Shown here: positions 39,101-49,074 of the stretch, piece after piece | How positions within the stretch are numbered: the first letter of the stretch is position 1 | Layout of the letters: every line of letters begins with the position of its first letter | Origin: Nesterenkonia sedimenti | Lineage (GTDB): Bacteria > Actinomycetota > Actinomycetes > Actinomycetales > Micrococcaceae | Assembly (NCBI RefSeq): GCF_012641515.1 | Contig: NZ_JABAHY010000008.1 | Span: 1-64,000 of the forward strand | Reading direction: 5' to 3' | Length of the DNA stretch: 64,000 nucleotides | Translations under genes and position numbers: made by a program | The notes under the pieces: generated by a model | What the model saw: only the letters and a program-made list of their open reading frames with translations | What the model was told of the DNA's origin: nothing | The model's database searches: none

Positions 39101-40374
39101 GCTTCTACCCCCGTATCCGGTGCGTCGCTTTCGTCCTCGGCCGGCAGGAGGTCGAACCATTTGGCCGCGGTGGCCACATCCTTATCCCCACGGCCGGAGA
39201 GGTTGACGATGATGACCTTCTGGCTTCCGGCGCTGCCCCATTCCCGGGAGAGCCGGGCTGCCCCGGCCAGGGCGTGGGCGGATTCGATGGCGGGGATGAT
39301 CCCTTCGGTGCGGCAGAGCTGTTCAAAGGCCTGCATGCACTCGGCATCGGTGACCGGCTGGTAGTTCACCCGGCCGGCGTCGTTGAGATAGGCGTGCTCG
39401 GGTCCCACGGAGGGGTAGTCCAGGCCCGCTGAGATGGAATGGGAGTCGATGGTCTGCCCATCCTCATCCTGCATGAGGTAGGACCGGGCCCCGTGCAGCA
39501 CCCCGGAGCGGCCCAGGGTGATGGCCGAGGCGTGTTTGCCAGTCTCCAGGCCCTCGCCGCCGGCTTCGAAGCCGTAGAGCTCGACCTCGGGGTCGTCGAG
39601 GAAGCCGTGGAAGATGCCCATGGCATTGGAGCCGCCGCCGATGCATGCGGCCACTGCATCGGGCAGCCGGCCGGTGGCGGCCAGGATCTGCTCGCGGGCC
39701 TCATCACCGATGACCTGGTGGAACCAGCGGACCATCTCTGGGAAGGGATGGGGTCCGGCTACCGTGCCGAGGACATAATGGGTGTTCTCCACGGTGGCCA
39801 CCCAGTCCCGCAGGGCCTCATTGATGGCGTCCTTCAGGGTGGCCGAGCCGTGTTCGACCGGGACCACCTCGGCTCCCAGCAGCTGCATACGGGCGACGTT
39901 GAGGGCTTGGCGTCGGGTGTCCTCTCCGCCCATGTAGACCACGCATTCCATACCCATCAGGGCTGCGGCGGTGGCTGTTGCCACACCGTGCTGGCCGGCG
40001 CCGGTTTCGGCGATCAGCCTGGTTTTGCCCAGCCGTTTGGCCAGCAGGGCCTGACCGAGCACATTGTTGATCTTATGGCTGCCGGTGTGGTTGAGGTCCT
40101 CGCGCTTGAGGAAGATCCTCGCCGAGTCCTCGGAGCCGGCGGCCTCGGCGGCGAAGCGGGGCACCTCGGTCAGCAGGGAGGGCCGTCCGGTGTAGTCGCG
40201 GCAGAGCCGCTGGAACTCATCGGTGAACTCGGGGTCGGCCTTGGCCTTCTCGAAGGTATCGGCCACCTCATCCAGTGCGGCCACCAGTGATTCGGGCATC
40301 CAGCGGCCGCCGTAGTCGCCGAAATAGGGCCCGGGGGTGTCCTGGAAATGCGGACTGGCTGGTTGGTCGGTCAT
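39097..40374 (-). CDS. trpB: tryptophan synthase beta subunit
   Basis: 425 residues. The PLP lysine is in [20 protein letters not shown], the phosphate loop is [15 protein letters not shown], and [20 protein letters not shown] is also conserved. It condenses indole with serine to give tryptophan in the TrpAB complex. It overlaps both trpC (ATGA) and trpA (GTGA). Confidence 0.97.
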   Translation of the reverse strand: MTDQPASPHFQDTPGPYFGDYGGRWMPESLVAALDEVADTFEKAKADPEFTDEFQRLCRDYTGRPSLLTEVPRFAAEAAGSEDSARIFLKREDLNHTGSHKINNVLGQALLAKRLGKTRLIAETGAGQHGVATATAAALMGMECVVYMGGEDTRRQALNVARMQLLGAEVVPVEHGSATLKDAINEALRDWVATVENTHYVLGTVAGPHPFPEMVRWFHQVIGDEAREQILAATGRLPDAVAACIGGGSNAMGIFHGFLDDPEVELYGFEAGGEGLETGKHASAITLGRSGVLHGARSYLMQDEDGQTIDSHSISAGLDYPSVGPEHAYLNDAGRVNYQPVTDAECMQAFEQLCRTEGIIPAIESAHALAGAARLSREWGSAGSQKVIIVNLSGRGDKDVATAAKWFDLLPAEDESDAPDTGVEA

Positions 40375-41186
40375 GGTGTCTCCTTCGCCAGGCTTGCCTG
40401 CCGGAAGTCTTTGACGGCTGTGCTGGGGTCGCCGTGTTTGACCAGGGCCTCGCCGACCAATACGGCATCGGCTCCCTGGCGGGCGTAGTCGAGGACCACA
40501 TGGGGTCCGTCCACACCTGATTCGGCGATCCGCACGAGGTCCTCCGGCAGATGCCGGGCCATTGCGGAGTAGTGGGCGACGTCGACCTCGAGGGTCTTGA
40601 GGTTTCGAACGTTGACTCCGACGATCTTTGCGCCCACGGCCACCGCGCGTTCGATCTCTTCCTCGGTGTGGGCCTCGACCAGGGCGTTCATGCCCAGCTC
40701 GTGGGTCAGGGCGAGGTAGTCACGCAGCTGGACGTCATCCAGCGCGGCGACGATCAGCAGCACGAGGTCGGCACCGTAGGCCCGGGCCTCGTGGAACTGG
40801 TACTCATCGACCATGAAGTCTTTGCGCAGCACCGGGATATCCACTGCGGCCCGCACCGCGGCGAGATCAGCCAGGGAGCCGTTGAATCGGCGCGCCTCGG
40901 TGAGGACGGAGATCACGCTGGCTCCGCCCTGCTGGTAGGCATGGGCCAGGGCGGCTGGGTCCGGGATCTGGGCGAGGTCACCCTTGGAGGGGGACTTGCG
41001 CTTGACCTCGGCGATGATGCGCACCCCGGTGCTGTCGCTGCGGCCGTCTTTCAGTGCCGCGTAGGCGTCCAGGGCGGGGGCAGCATCAGCAGCCTGGGCC
41101 TGGATCTCCTTCAGCGGGGTGGCTGCTCGTCGGTCCTGGAGGTCTTCGCGGACCCCTTCGATGATCTGGTCGAGAACTGTCGCCAT
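40371..41186 (-). CDS. trpC: indole-3-glycerol phosphate synthase
   Basis: 271 residues, a TIM barrel. Signatures are [20 protein letters not shown] (catalytic Lys and Glu), [40 protein letters not shown] and [14 protein letters not shown]. It cyclises CdRP to indole-3-glycerol phosphate. No trpD or trpF gene is present nearby. Confidence 0.96.
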   Translation of the reverse strand: MATVLDQIIEGVREDLQDRRAATPLKEIQAQAADAAPALDAYAALKDGRSDSTGVRIIAEVKRKSPSKGDLAQIPDPAALAHAYQQGGASVISVLTEARRFNGSLADLAAVRAAVDIPVLRKDFMVDEYQFHEARAYGADLVLLIVAALDDVQLRDYLALTHELGMNALVEAHTEEEIERAVAVGAKIVGVNVRNLKTLEVDVAHYSAMARHLPEDLVRIAESGVDGPHVVLDYARQGADAVLVGEALVKHGDPSTAVKDFRQASLAKETP

Positions 41187-41203
41187 TCAGGTCAGGTGCC
41201 GGC

Positions 41204-41596
41204 CTAGTTGGTGCCCGAAGCGGGTTCACGCTTCTCAGCGCCGCCGCCGGTGTTGTCCGGGCTGGCCGGGCCGGCGTGCTCACGGGGGTCATCGCCCTCG
41301 TTCAGCACTGCCTTGGAGTCCATCTCCACGCCGTAGCCGGCCTTCTTCAGCACGATGCCCAGGATGATCGCCACTGGCATCAGGGCAGCGCCGATCCAGA
41401 TGGCAGTCCACCAGGCATCGGACCAGTAGAGACCGATGGCGCCTACACCGGCGATTGTGGAGCCGGCAACGACTGTCCCGGAGAGCGCCCAGGCTGCGGG
41501 GGTGGAGCCGTGACCGATGTGGTCGTAGTGAATGTACTCGTCATCAGTCTTCGGCTGCTGCTCTACGTCGCGAACTCCTGCCGGGCTGGTGGCCAT
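41204..41596 (-). CDS. HGxxPAAW-motif small membrane protein
   Basis: 130 residues. It contains HGSTPAAWALSGTVVAGSTI, the motif that names a family of two-helix actinobacterial membrane proteins found beside trp genes. Two hydrophobic helices lie at about residues 36-56 and 64-86, then an acidic, Gly/Pro-rich cytoplasmic tail. Function unknown. It stands between the Trp-associated membrane protein and trpC, and conserved linkage suggests a role near tryptophan synthesis, not shown. Confidence 0.8.
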   Translation of the reverse strand: MATSPAGVRDVEQQPKTDDEYIHYDHIGHGSTPAAWALSGTVVAGSTIAGVGAIGLYWSDAWWTAIWIGAALMPVAIILGIVLKKAGYGVEMDSKAVLNEGDDPREHAGPASPDNTGGGAEKREPASGTN

Positions 41597-41648
41597 GCGC
41601 CTACTCCTCTACACGATGTCGAAATGTGCTTAGAACCATTCTGCCACG

Positions 41649-42242
41649 CTAACGGGACTCCGTGGGATCGTCGTCCTCGCTGAGCCCGTCCCAGAGGTCA
41701 TACTCATCAACCTCGGCGTCTGTTTCGGCTCCTGCAGCAGCACTGCGGCTGTACTTCTTGGAGGCAGTGCGCACCGGCCAACTGCGGCCGAAGATGAAGG
41801 CCACCAGGCCCGCTGCGGCGATGAGCAGACCACCTGCCATGGCGGCGTAGACCCCCCAGTTCAGGGTGTATTCGGCGGCGAATTCGGTCGTTCCGGTGAT
41901 ATCGCTCAGAGCCCGCAGACTCGAGGTCCGTGGGGTCAGGGTCACCGAACCCGCACTGGCCAGCCCGAAGACTCCGGCGGCGAAGAGCACCACGGAGATG
42001 ATCCAGCGCCCTACCCTGCGGGCCACCGAGGTGGCCACTGCCGCGGCCAGGGCCACCAGTGCCACCGCTGGCACCGCCTCAGAGATATCCGAGCCGGGGA
42101 TCTCAGCGCTTTGGGTCTGGGCCATATCGGTCAGCCCGATGGCGGTGACCCAGGTTTGGGTCGAGGCGCCGAAGAGGATCGCGGCCCCCAGCAGGGCCAC
42201 CAGGACAGTGTTGCGGCGGGAAAAGATTCGGGCTTTCATCAA
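41649..42242 (-). CDS. Trp biosynthesis-associated membrane protein
   Basis: 197 residues with about four hydrophobic segments (LVALLGAAILFGASTQTWVT, VALVALAAAVATSVA, WIISVVLFAAGVFGLAS, VYAAMAGGLLIAAAGLVAFI) and an acidic C-terminal tail ending DLWDGLSEDDDPTESR. The TQTWVT segment after helix 1 and the position after trpE fit the Trp_oprn_chp family. Function unknown. It overlaps the preceding membrane gene (ATGA). Confidence 0.75.
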   Translation of the reverse strand: MMKARIFSRRNTVLVALLGAAILFGASTQTWVTAIGLTDMAQTQSAEIPGSDISEAVPAVALVALAAAVATSVARRVGRWIISVVLFAAGVFGLASAGSVTLTPRTSSLRALSDITGTTEFAAEYTLNWGVYAAMAGGLLIAAAGLVAFIFGRSWPVRTASKKYSRSAAAGAETDAEVDEYDLWDGLSEDDDPTESR

Positions 42243-42712
42243 CGTGTCTTCTTCGTCTCGGGTTCATCGTCCCAGGTGGAGGAGAACAGCAGGGCAGCCA
42301 GGGCCCCGATGGACAGCAGGATGGCTCCGGCGAGCCCGAACCAGGCCCCGAATGCCAGCCGGGCGGTCTCGGCGGTCAGGCCCAGCTGCTGCATGCCGGT
42401 GACTGAGGCGGCCACCGGATTGGAGATGGTCAGAGCTGCTGTGATGATCGCTAAGAAGCCCCCGCCGAGCAGAACTGCGGCGAGGATCCCGCGCAGCCAG
42501 CCCTGGAAGATCGAGACCAGCAGACCGGAGACCACACCGAGCAGGCCGATCAGCCGCACCAGGGTGGAGACTTCATTGCCATTGAGCGCCTCGGGACCGG
42601 GCTCGAGGTGGACCCAGGCCATCACAGTGGACAGCAGCAGCAGGATGGAGCCGGTCTGGATCACCACAACGGTGACCTTGCGCTGGAAGAAGTAGGCCAG
42701 ATGTCCGATCAT
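42239..42712 (-). CDS. small integral membrane protein, trpE-linked
   Basis: 157 residues, four predicted helices, with a short charged tail. The layout (helix, then a tryptophan-bearing extracytoplasmic segment AWVHLEPGPEALNGNEVS, then two helices and a final helix) mirrors the next gene, so the pair may be distant paralogues. It overlaps trpE upstream (42709-42712) and the next gene downstream by ATGA, so it is tightly co-translated. I do not recognise a named family with certainty. Confidence 0.65.
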   Translation of the reverse strand: MIGHLAYFFQRKVTVVVIQTGSILLLLSTVMAWVHLEPGPEALNGNEVSTLVRLIGLLGVVSGLLVSIFQGWLRGILAAVLLGGGFLAIITAALTISNPVAASVTGMQQLGLTAETARLAFGAWFGLAGAILLSIGALAALLFSSTWDDEPETKKTR

Positions 42713-44274
42713 GAAACCTTCAACCTATCAGCGGCCAGCACGGCTCGCAGTGGGGCCGCGGCCTTATTGACCGTCTCCTGGCGCTCGTCCTCATCGATGG
42801 AGTCGGCCACAATTCCGCCGCCGGACTGCACATAGGCCCTACCTCCGGACAACACGGCAGTGCGGATGGCGATGGCGACATCCATCCGTCCGGAGAGATC
42901 GAAATAGCCGACCACTCCCCCATAGACCCCACGACGGGTGGGTTCCCATTCGTCGAGCAGCTGCAGGGCTCGGGGTTTCGGCGCCCCGGAGAGGGTGCCT
43001 GCCGGGAAGGTCGCAGCCAGGACGTCATAGGGCGAGGATGTCTCCGCCACCTGCCCCTGGACATGGCTGGTCAGATGCATGACGTGGCTGAAGTGTTCCA
43101 CGGCCATGAACCGGGTGACCTCCACTGAGCCGGGTTCGCAGACCTTTGCGAGGTCATTGCGGGCCAGGTCAACCAGCATGAGGTGCTCGGCCCGTTCCTT
43201 CTGATCGGCCAGGAGGTCCTCGGCCAGCTCCTGGTCGGCCGCCGGTGTTTTGCCCCGGGGCCGGGTGCCGGCGATGGGATGGGAGACCACGGTGCGCTCG
43301 GCATCCATAGTCACCAGGGCCTCCGGGGAGGCGCCGACCACCTGGTAGGGCTCCCCCTCGGGGGTCTGGAAGTGCATCAGATACATATAGGGGCTGGGGT
43401 TCAGCAGCCGCAGCATCCGGTAGACGGTCAGGGCGTCGGCCCCGGTTTCGACTTCGAAACGGCGGGAGACCACGATCTGGAAGACTTCGCCGTCGACGAT
43501 GGCCTCTTTGGCCTTGCCGAGGGTGGCGAGGTATTCATTCTGGTCCCAGCTGTTGGTGACCTTATCGGCCAGATCCAGTTCCACCTGCGTTCCCCAGTCG
43601 GCTTCGGCGGTGGCCACCTCGGCGGAGACCGGGCGGGCCAGGGCATGCTGCATGGCCGCCAGACGGGCCAGGGCGTCGTCGTAGGCCCGTTCTGCACCGG
43701 TGGGCTGACCATCCTTATTGATCGCATTGGCGATCAGGGTCACGGTGCCGTCGCGGTTATCGTGGACGGCGAGGTCTGAGATGAGGTTCATGGCCATCTC
43801 GGGCAGACCGAGATCGTCCTGCGGGGGGTTGGGCAGTTTCTCCCAGTGCCGGACCACATCCCAGCCGATATAGCCCACCAGCCCGGAGGCCAGATGCGGC
43901 AGCTGCTCAGCGAAGGCCCGCTGGCCTAGGAACTCCAGGGTTTGGCGGAGAATCTCCGCGGTGGTTCCCTCCTGGGGAGCCCCCGCCGGTGGGGTGCCGA
44001 TCCAATGGGCCTCCCCGTCCTTCTCGGAGAGGGTGGCCATAGAGTTCACGCCGATGAAACTGTGCCGGTCCCAGGCGGCACCCGGGGCAGCCGATTCCAT
44101 CAGGTAGGTTCCCGGTACGCCCTGCTGGTTGTCATCACAGGCCAGGGCCCGGTAGATGCTCAGCGGGGTGTGGGAGTCGGCCAGGACTTTCATACTCACC
44201 GGGATCACCCGGTGTTCGGCGGCCAGCTGGAGGAACTCCTCGCGGCTGGGGGTCACTGTTCCCAGGGAATGCAT
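42709..44274 (-). CDS. trpE: anthranilate synthase component I
   Basis: 521 residues. The tryptophan feedback site motif appears as LMESAAPGAAWDRHSFIG. Chorismate-binding domain motifs include SPYMYLMHFQTPEGEPYQVV, IAGTRPRGKTPAADQELAED, TFPAGTLSGAPKPRALQLLD and YVQSGGGIVADS. It makes anthranilate from chorismate with a TrpG glutaminase, which is not in this window. It shares its first base with the last base of hisI. Confidence 0.96.
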   Translation of the reverse strand: MHSLGTVTPSREEFLQLAAEHRVIPVSMKVLADSHTPLSIYRALACDDNQQGVPGTYLMESAAPGAAWDRHSFIGVNSMATLSEKDGEAHWIGTPPAGAPQEGTTAEILRQTLEFLGQRAFAEQLPHLASGLVGYIGWDVVRHWEKLPNPPQDDLGLPEMAMNLISDLAVHDNRDGTVTLIANAINKDGQPTGAERAYDDALARLAAMQHALARPVSAEVATAEADWGTQVELDLADKVTNSWDQNEYLATLGKAKEAIVDGEVFQIVVSRRFEVETGADALTVYRMLRLLNPSPYMYLMHFQTPEGEPYQVVGASPEALVTMDAERTVVSHPIAGTRPRGKTPAADQELAEDLLADQKERAEHLMLVDLARNDLAKVCEPGSVEVTRFMAVEHFSHVMHLTSHVQGQVAETSSPYDVLAATFPAGTLSGAPKPRALQLLDEWEPTRRGVYGGVVGYFDLSGRMDVAIAIRTAVLSGGRAYVQSGGGIVADSIDEDERQETVNKAAAPLRAVLAADRLKVS

Positions 44275-44600
44275 CAGCTCAGCTCCCTTCCGGTGAAGCA
44301 GGTCTGGGCCCCGGTGTGGCAGGCAGGTCCGGTCTGCTCGACTTTCAGCAGCACCGTGTCACCATCGCAGTCCAGGGACACTGACTGCACCTGCTGGGTA
44401 TGTCCGGAGGTCTCGCCTTTGACCCAGAGCTGGCCGCGGGAGCGCGACCAGTAGGTGCCGCGGCCGGTTTCCAGGGTGGCGGTCAGGGCCTCGGCGTTCA
44501 TCCAGGCCATCATGAGCACCTGGCCTGTGGTGACTTCCTGGGCGATGGCCGGGACGAGGCCGTCATCGTTGTAGTTGACGTCCTGGAGGCTAGCGGACAT
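44274..44600 (-). CDS. hisI: phosphoribosyl-AMP cyclohydrolase
   Basis: 108 residues, the single-domain actinobacterial form. Motifs are [40 protein letters not shown], the metal ligands in [13 protein letters not shown], and [11 protein letters not shown]. Third step of histidine synthesis. It overlaps hisF by 11 bp. Confidence 0.96.
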   Translation of the reverse strand: MSASLQDVNYNDDGLVPAIAQEVTTGQVLMMAWMNAEALTATLETGRGTYWSRSRGQLWVKGETSGHTQQVQSVSLDCDGDTVLLKVEQTGPACHTGAQTCFTGRELS

Positions 44601-45354
44601 GGTGACCTGCTTTCCGGATCTCGTCTTTGACCCGAGCGATCATATCCACCGGTCCGAAGTGGAAGACACTGGCGGCCAGGACTGCATCGGCCCCGGCGTC
44701 GATGGCCTCGGGGAAGTGTTCGGGTTTGCCTGCCCCGCCGGAGGCGATCAGCGGGACCCGGGTCACGGCCCGGATGGCGGAGATCATATCCAGGTCGAAG
44801 CCCTCTTTGGTGCCATCGGCGTCGATGGAGTTCAGCAGGACCTCCCCGACTCCGCGCTCGGCGGCCTCTGCGCACCAATCCAGGGCATCGATTCCGGTGC
44901 CGCGGCGTCCGCCGTGGGTGGTGACCTCGAACCCGGAGCCGGTCTCCTCGCTTCGGCGCACATCCGCTGAGAGCACCAGCACCTGGTTGCCGAAACGGGC
45001 GACGATCTCGTTAATCACCGCCGGTCGGGCCACCGCTGCGGTGTTGATCGAGGCCTTATCAGCCCCGACCTTCAGCAGCCGATCCACATCCTCCTCGGAA
45101 CGGACCCCGCCGCCGACGGTCAGGGGGATGAAGACCTCCTCGGCGGTGCGGGTGACAACCTCGTAGGTGGTCTCCCGTTCGGCGGTGGAGGCGGTGACAT
45201 CCAGGAAGGTCAGCTCATCGGCCCCGGCCTGGTTATAGCGTTCGGCCAGTTCCACTGGGTCACCGGCATCGCGCAGCTCTTGGAAGTTCACGCCTTTGAC
45301 CACGCGGCCGGCATCGACGTCGAGGCACGGGATGACACGTACGGCCAACGACAC
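44590..45354 (-). CDS. hisF: imidazole glycerol phosphate synthase, cyclase subunit
   Basis: 254 residues, a TIM barrel with the two half-barrel repeats and catalytic Asp residues ([20 protein letters not shown] and [20 protein letters not shown]). It forms imidazole glycerol phosphate and AICAR with HisH, which is not in the window. It starts 27 bp after hisG. Confidence 0.97.
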   Translation of the reverse strand: MSLAVRVIPCLDVDAGRVVKGVNFQELRDAGDPVELAERYNQAGADELTFLDVTASTAERETTYEVVTRTAEEVFIPLTVGGGVRSEEDVDRLLKVGADKASINTAAVARPAVINEIVARFGNQVLVLSADVRRSEETGSGFEVTTHGGRRGTGIDALDWCAEAAERGVGEVLLNSIDADGTKEGFDLDMISAIRAVTRVPLIASGGAGKPEHFPEAIDAGADAVLAASVFHFGPVDMIARVKDEIRKAGHHVR

Positions 45355-45381
45355 TTGGAGGACCCCTCTTTCGGTGTTCGG

Positions 45382-46272
45382 CTAGATTCGGCAGGCGTGG
45401 ATGGAGGAGACCAGGATAGCCCGGGCGCCGAGCTCGTAGAGCTCATCCATCAGCTGGTTGGTCTTCTTCGCCGGGACCATGGAGCGCACGGCCACCCAGT
45501 TGGGATCGGCCAGTGGTGAGATGGTCGGGGATTCCAGTCCGGGGGTGACCTCGGTGGCGGCATCGAGGTCACTGCGCCGGATGTCGTAGTCCATCATCAC
45601 GTACTGCCGGGCCACCAGAACGCCCTGCAGGCGGCGGATCAGCCGCTGGGTTGCGCGTTCGATGGCGGCGTCGTCCTCATTAGCTGTTCCATTGCCGGAG
45701 ATCAGGATCGCCTCGGATTTCATCACCGGCTCCCCGAAGGTCTCCATGCCGGCGGCTTTGATGGTGTTGCCGGTTTCGACCACATCGGCGATGGCATCGG
45801 CGACCCCCAGTCGCACAGCGGATTCCACTGCACCGTCGAGGTGGACGACCTCCACATCGGGGATGCCCTGCTGGGTGAACCAGTGATCCAGCAGTGCGTC
45901 ATAGGAGGTGGCTACTCGTTTGCCGGCGAGGTCCTCAGCGGAGCTGAAGGTTCCCCGGGGTCCGGCCAGGCGGAAGGTGGAGCGGCCGAAGCCCAGTCCC
46001 ATAACCTCTTTGGCCCCGGTTTCGACCCGGGCGTCCTGGAAGAGGTCCCGGCCGGTGAGTCCCAGATGCAGGATTCCGGAGCCGACGTAGACGGCCACGT
46101 CCCGGGGGCGCAGATAGAAGAACTCGATTCCGTTCTCCTCATCGACCAGGACGAGTTCCTTGCGGTCGCGGCGCTGCAGATAGCCGGCCTCGGAGAGCAT
46201 GGACATTGCGGCCTCGGAGAGCGCCCCCTTATTGGGGACCGCCACCCGCAGCATGGCAGTGGATTCTGGCAT
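45382..46272 (-). CDS. hisG: ATP phosphoribosyltransferase, long form
   Basis: 296 residues. The length and the C-terminal domain (MSPLADPNWVAVRSMV as part of the ACT-like regulatory domain) mark the long, HisZ-independent, histidine-inhibited form. Catalytic-domain motifs are VPNKGALSEAAMSMLSEAGY, YVGSGILHLGLTGRD and the PRPP-binding VVETGNTIKAAGM. First committed step of histidine synthesis. Confidence 0.96.
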   Translation of the reverse strand: MPESTAMLRVAVPNKGALSEAAMSMLSEAGYLQRRDRKELVLVDEENGIEFFYLRPRDVAVYVGSGILHLGLTGRDLFQDARVETGAKEVMGLGFGRSTFRLAGPRGTFSSAEDLAGKRVATSYDALLDHWFTQQGIPDVEVVHLDGAVESAVRLGVADAIADVVETGNTIKAAGMETFGEPVMKSEAILISGNGTANEDDAAIERATQRLIRRLQGVLVARQYVMMDYDIRRSDLDAATEVTPGLESPTISPLADPNWVAVRSMVPAKKTNQLMDELYELGARAILVSSIHACRI

Positions 46273-46306
46273 TGGTGGTCTTTCCTCAGGTCTTTATGGG
46301 GGAGGT

Positions 46307-46570
46307 TCAGAGATAGCGGTAGATGTCTTCTGGCTTCAGCCCGCGGGCGAGCATCATGACCTGCAGATGGTAGAGCAGCTGGGAGATTTCCTCGGCCGTT
46401 TCGGCCTCGCTCTGGTACTCCGCGGCCATCCAGACCTCGGCGGCCTCCTCTACGATCTTCTTGCCGATCTGATGGACCCCGGCGTCCAGGGCGGCAACTG
46501 TGCCTGAGCCCTCGGGACGGTCGGCGGCCTTCTGAACCAGTTCGGCGTAGAGATCATCAAAACTTTTCAT
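46307..46570 (-). CDS. hisE: phosphoribosyl-ATP pyrophosphatase
   Basis: 87 residues, a MazG-like all-alpha fold. The metal-binding helix is [20 protein letters not shown], then [20 protein letters not shown]. Second step of histidine synthesis; standalone in actinobacteria. It lies 30 bp after ribH and 34 bp before hisG. Confidence 0.95.
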   Translation of the reverse strand: MKSFDDLYAELVQKAADRPEGSGTVAALDAGVHQIGKKIVEEAAEVWMAAEYQSEAETAEEISQLLYHLQVMMLARGLKPEDIYRYL

Positions 46571-46600
46571 CGTGCCCAGCTTACAGCTCCGCTGCTGGTG

Positions 46601-47101
46601 CTACCCCTGGAGTTTCGCGATTTCGGCGGCAGCGGCGACGGCGGCGTGAGCGGCCTCATAGCCCTTGTCCTCCGAGGATCCCTCCAGTCCGGCGCGGTCC
46701 AGGGCCTGGTCCTCAGTATCGCAGGTGAGCAGGCCGAAGCCCACTGGGGTTCCGGTGCTCACCGAGACATCGGTCAGCCCCTCGGTGGCTGCCGAGCAGA
46801 CGTAGTCGAAATGTGGGGTCCCGCCGCGGATGACCACACCCAGGGCGATCACCACATCATGGCCGGCTGCGGCATGTTTGGCCAGCACCGGCAGTTCGAA
46901 GCTGCCGGGGGCACTGAGGGTGGTCACCGCGTCGTCGTCGATCCCGATCTCTTTCAGGAAGCGGTGTGCCCCGGCGGTGAGTCCGTCCATCACCTGGGTA
47001 TGCCATCGGGAGGCGACGACGGCGACCTTGAAGTCCCGGGCGCTCTGCTGCAGGGTGGCCAGCTCATCCTGGTCGATGGTCAGTGCTCCGGTGCCGCTCA
47101 T
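46601..47101 (-). CDS. ribH: 6,7-dimethyl-8-ribityllumazine synthase
   Basis: 166 residues. Motifs are [20 protein letters not shown], the [13 protein letters not shown] segment, [16 protein letters not shown] with the active-site His, and [20 protein letters not shown]. It joins the ribityl-aminouracil and dihydroxybutanone phosphate into lumazine. It overlaps ribE/BA by ATGA. Confidence 0.96.
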   Translation of the reverse strand: MSGTGALTIDQDELATLQQSARDFKVAVVASRWHTQVMDGLTAGAHRFLKEIGIDDDAVTTLSAPGSFELPVLAKHAAAGHDVVIALGVVIRGGTPHFDYVCSAATEGLTDVSVSTGTPVGFGLLTCDTEDQALDRAGLEGSSEDKGYEAAHAAVAAAAEIAKLQG

Positions 47102-49074
47102 GACTGTTCTCCTGTGGGTGCGGTGGTTTCGTTCTGCTCGTTGAGGGCGAGGTGGTCGAGCATATGGGCCATCTTGTCCCGTTTGGTGCGCAGGTAGCGG
47201 GCGTTGTGCTCGTGGACGATCCCATTGCTGGGCACCTGTTCGACCTCCAGGCCGGTGGCCGCCAGTGCCCTGACTTTGGCAGGGTTATTGGTCAGCAGCC
47301 GCAACCGGGTGATCCCGGCCGAATGCAGGATGGCTGCGGCCCCGGTGTAGTCGCGCAGTTCGGCGGCCAGGCCGAGCATCTCATTGGCCTCTACAGTGTC
47401 TGCGCCCTGTTCCTGGAGCTTATAGGCGCGCAGCTTATTGGCCAGACCGATGCCGCGGCCCTCGTGGCCGCGCAGGTAGAGGAGGTGGCCGCCGGCTTCG
47501 TGGATGGTCTCCAGGGCGCTGACCAGCTGGGTTCCGCAGTCGCAGCGGTGGGAGTGCATGACATCTCCGGTGAGGCATTCTGAATGCAGCCGCACCAGGG
47601 GTGATTGCTGGGCAGCGGTGCCCTGTGCGGAGACCAGCAGGTGTTCGTGACCGGGCTGGCCGGAGGTGGTGTTCTCCACCCAGACCTGGGCCGTGAAGGC
47701 TCCGAAATCGGTGGGCAGGGTGATGACCGGGCCGCCGGTGACCAGTTTGGCCGCCTCCTGCTCGGGGGTATCCCAGGAGGCGAGATAGGACTCGCGCACT
47801 GCCTCGGGGTTGGCGGTTCCGCCGCGGTACTCGATGAGGTCAGCGATGCTGATCAGGGCCAGATCATGGGTGTCTGCGAACTCACGCAGGGCGGGCAGCC
47901 GCATCATGGAGCCGTCGTCGTGGACCAGTTCTGCGATGACTCCGACCTCCGGGTGGCCGGAGAGCCGGCAGAGGTCCACGGCGGCCTCAGTGTGGCCATC
48001 GCGGCCGCGCACACCCCGGCTGTCGGCGATCAGCGGGAAGATATGCCCGGGCCGGGTCAGTGATGCGCTGCTGGAATCGGCATCGGCCAGCACCCGGGCG
48101 GTGATGGCCCGGTCGGCTGCGCTGATTCCGGTGGAATGCACATCCACGGCATCGCAGCTGATGGTGTATGCGGTGCCTTTGGGGTCCTGGTTATCGGTGA
48201 CCATCGGCGGCAGGTTCAGATGCTGGGCGCGCTCGGCGGTCATCGGGGTGCAGATCACCCCTGAGCTGTACCGGATGGTGAAGCCCATCAGTTCTGGGGT
48301 AGCTGCTGCTGCCGGGAAGACGAGGTCGCCTTCGTTCTCCCGGTCGGCGTCGTCGACTACGATCACCGGCCGGCCAGCGGCCAGCTGGTTCAGGGCGACT
48401 TCGATGGAGTCCAGCAGGGGTGCGGGGGTATCGGGTTTGGGCACCACGGGCAGTTCGGTCTCCCCGATGGGTTTCAGCGCCCCATTGTCGAAGCCGAGCA
48501 TCCGGCGGACGTATTTGGCCAGCACATCGACTTCGATATTGACGTTGCTGCCGATCTCTTTGGTCCCGAGAGTGGTTTCGTTCAGGGTCGCGGGGATGAG
48601 ACCCACCTCGAACCAGCGGTCGCCGACATCGGTGATGGTGAGGCTGACCCCGTCGATGGCGATGGAGCCCTTCTCGGCGATGAACTCGGCGAGGTCGCCG
48701 GGGATTTCGAACCGGTGGCGCCCATCGTTGAGGTCGCGTTCGGTCAGGGTGGCGATTCCGTCGACATGTCCCTGGACCACATGGCCGTCGAGCCGGGCTC
48801 CGCTGGGCAGGCAGCGTTCGAGGTTGACCCGGTGGCCGGGGGCGAGTTCGCCGAAGGTGCTGCGCTTCAGAGTTTCGGGGATCAGTTCGACAGTGATGAG
48901 CTCGGCTTGGATGTCGACTGCGGAGACACAGACCCCGTTGACGGCGATGGATCCGCCTAGGGCCAGACTTTCGGTGTGGCCGGGGGCTTCAAAGCTGAGC
49001 CGTTCCACGCCTTTGGTGGGATCGGGGATGCGCTCGGTGACTGTACCGGTGCCGGTGACGATGCCAGTGAACAT
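47098..49074 (-). CDS. trifunctional riboflavin synthase / DHBP synthase / GTP cyclohydrolase II
   Basis: 658 residues in one unbroken frame. Residues 1-200 are riboflavin synthase alpha with both lumazine-binding repeats ([12 protein letters not shown] and [14 protein letters not shown]). Residues 220-425 are 3,4-dihydroxy-2-butanone 4-phosphate synthase ([32 protein letters not shown]). Residues 440-640 are GTP cyclohydrolase II (zinc cysteines 500, 511 and 513 in [49 protein letters not shown]). In most actinobacteria ribE and ribBA are adjacent but separate genes. Here an Ala/Pro-rich linker (about 200-220) joins them, so both entry steps and the last step of the pathway are linked in one chain. 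The ribosome site is AAAGGAGC. Confidence 0.93.
   Translation of the reverse strand: MFTGIVTGTGTVTERIPDPTKGVERLSFEAPGHTESLALGGSIAVNGVCVSAVDIQAELITVELIPETLKRSTFGELAPGHRVNLERCLPSGARLDGHVVQGHVDGIATLTERDLNDGRHRFEIPGDLAEFIAEKGSIAIDGVSLTITDVGDRWFEVGLIPATLNETTLGTKEIGSNVNIEVDVLAKYVRRMLGFDNGALKPIGETELPVVPKPDTPAPLLDSIEVALNQLAAGRPVIVVDDADRENEGDLVFPAAAATPELMGFTIRYSSGVICTPMTAERAQHLNLPPMVTDNQDPKGTAYTISCDAVDVHSTGISAADRAITARVLADADSSSASLTRPGHIFPLIADSRGVRGRDGHTEAAVDLCRLSGHPEVGVIAELVHDDGSMMRLPALREFADTHDLALISIADLIEYRGGTANPEAVRESYLASWDTPEQEAAKLVTGGPVITLPTDFGAFTAQVWVENTTSGQPGHEHLLVSAQGTAAQQSPLVRLHSECLTGDVMHSHRCDCGTQLVSALETIHEAGGHLLYLRGHEGRGIGLANKLRAYKLQEQGADTVEANEMLGLAAELRDYTGAAAILHSAGITRLRLLTNNPAKVRALAATGLEVEQVPSNGIVHEHNARYLRTKRDKMAHMLDHLALNEQNETTAPTGEQS

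Noticed and set aside
43900-44700. A trp attenuator upstream of trpE
   Set aside because: trpE begins within one base of the hisI end, leaving no room for a leader peptide and hairpin.
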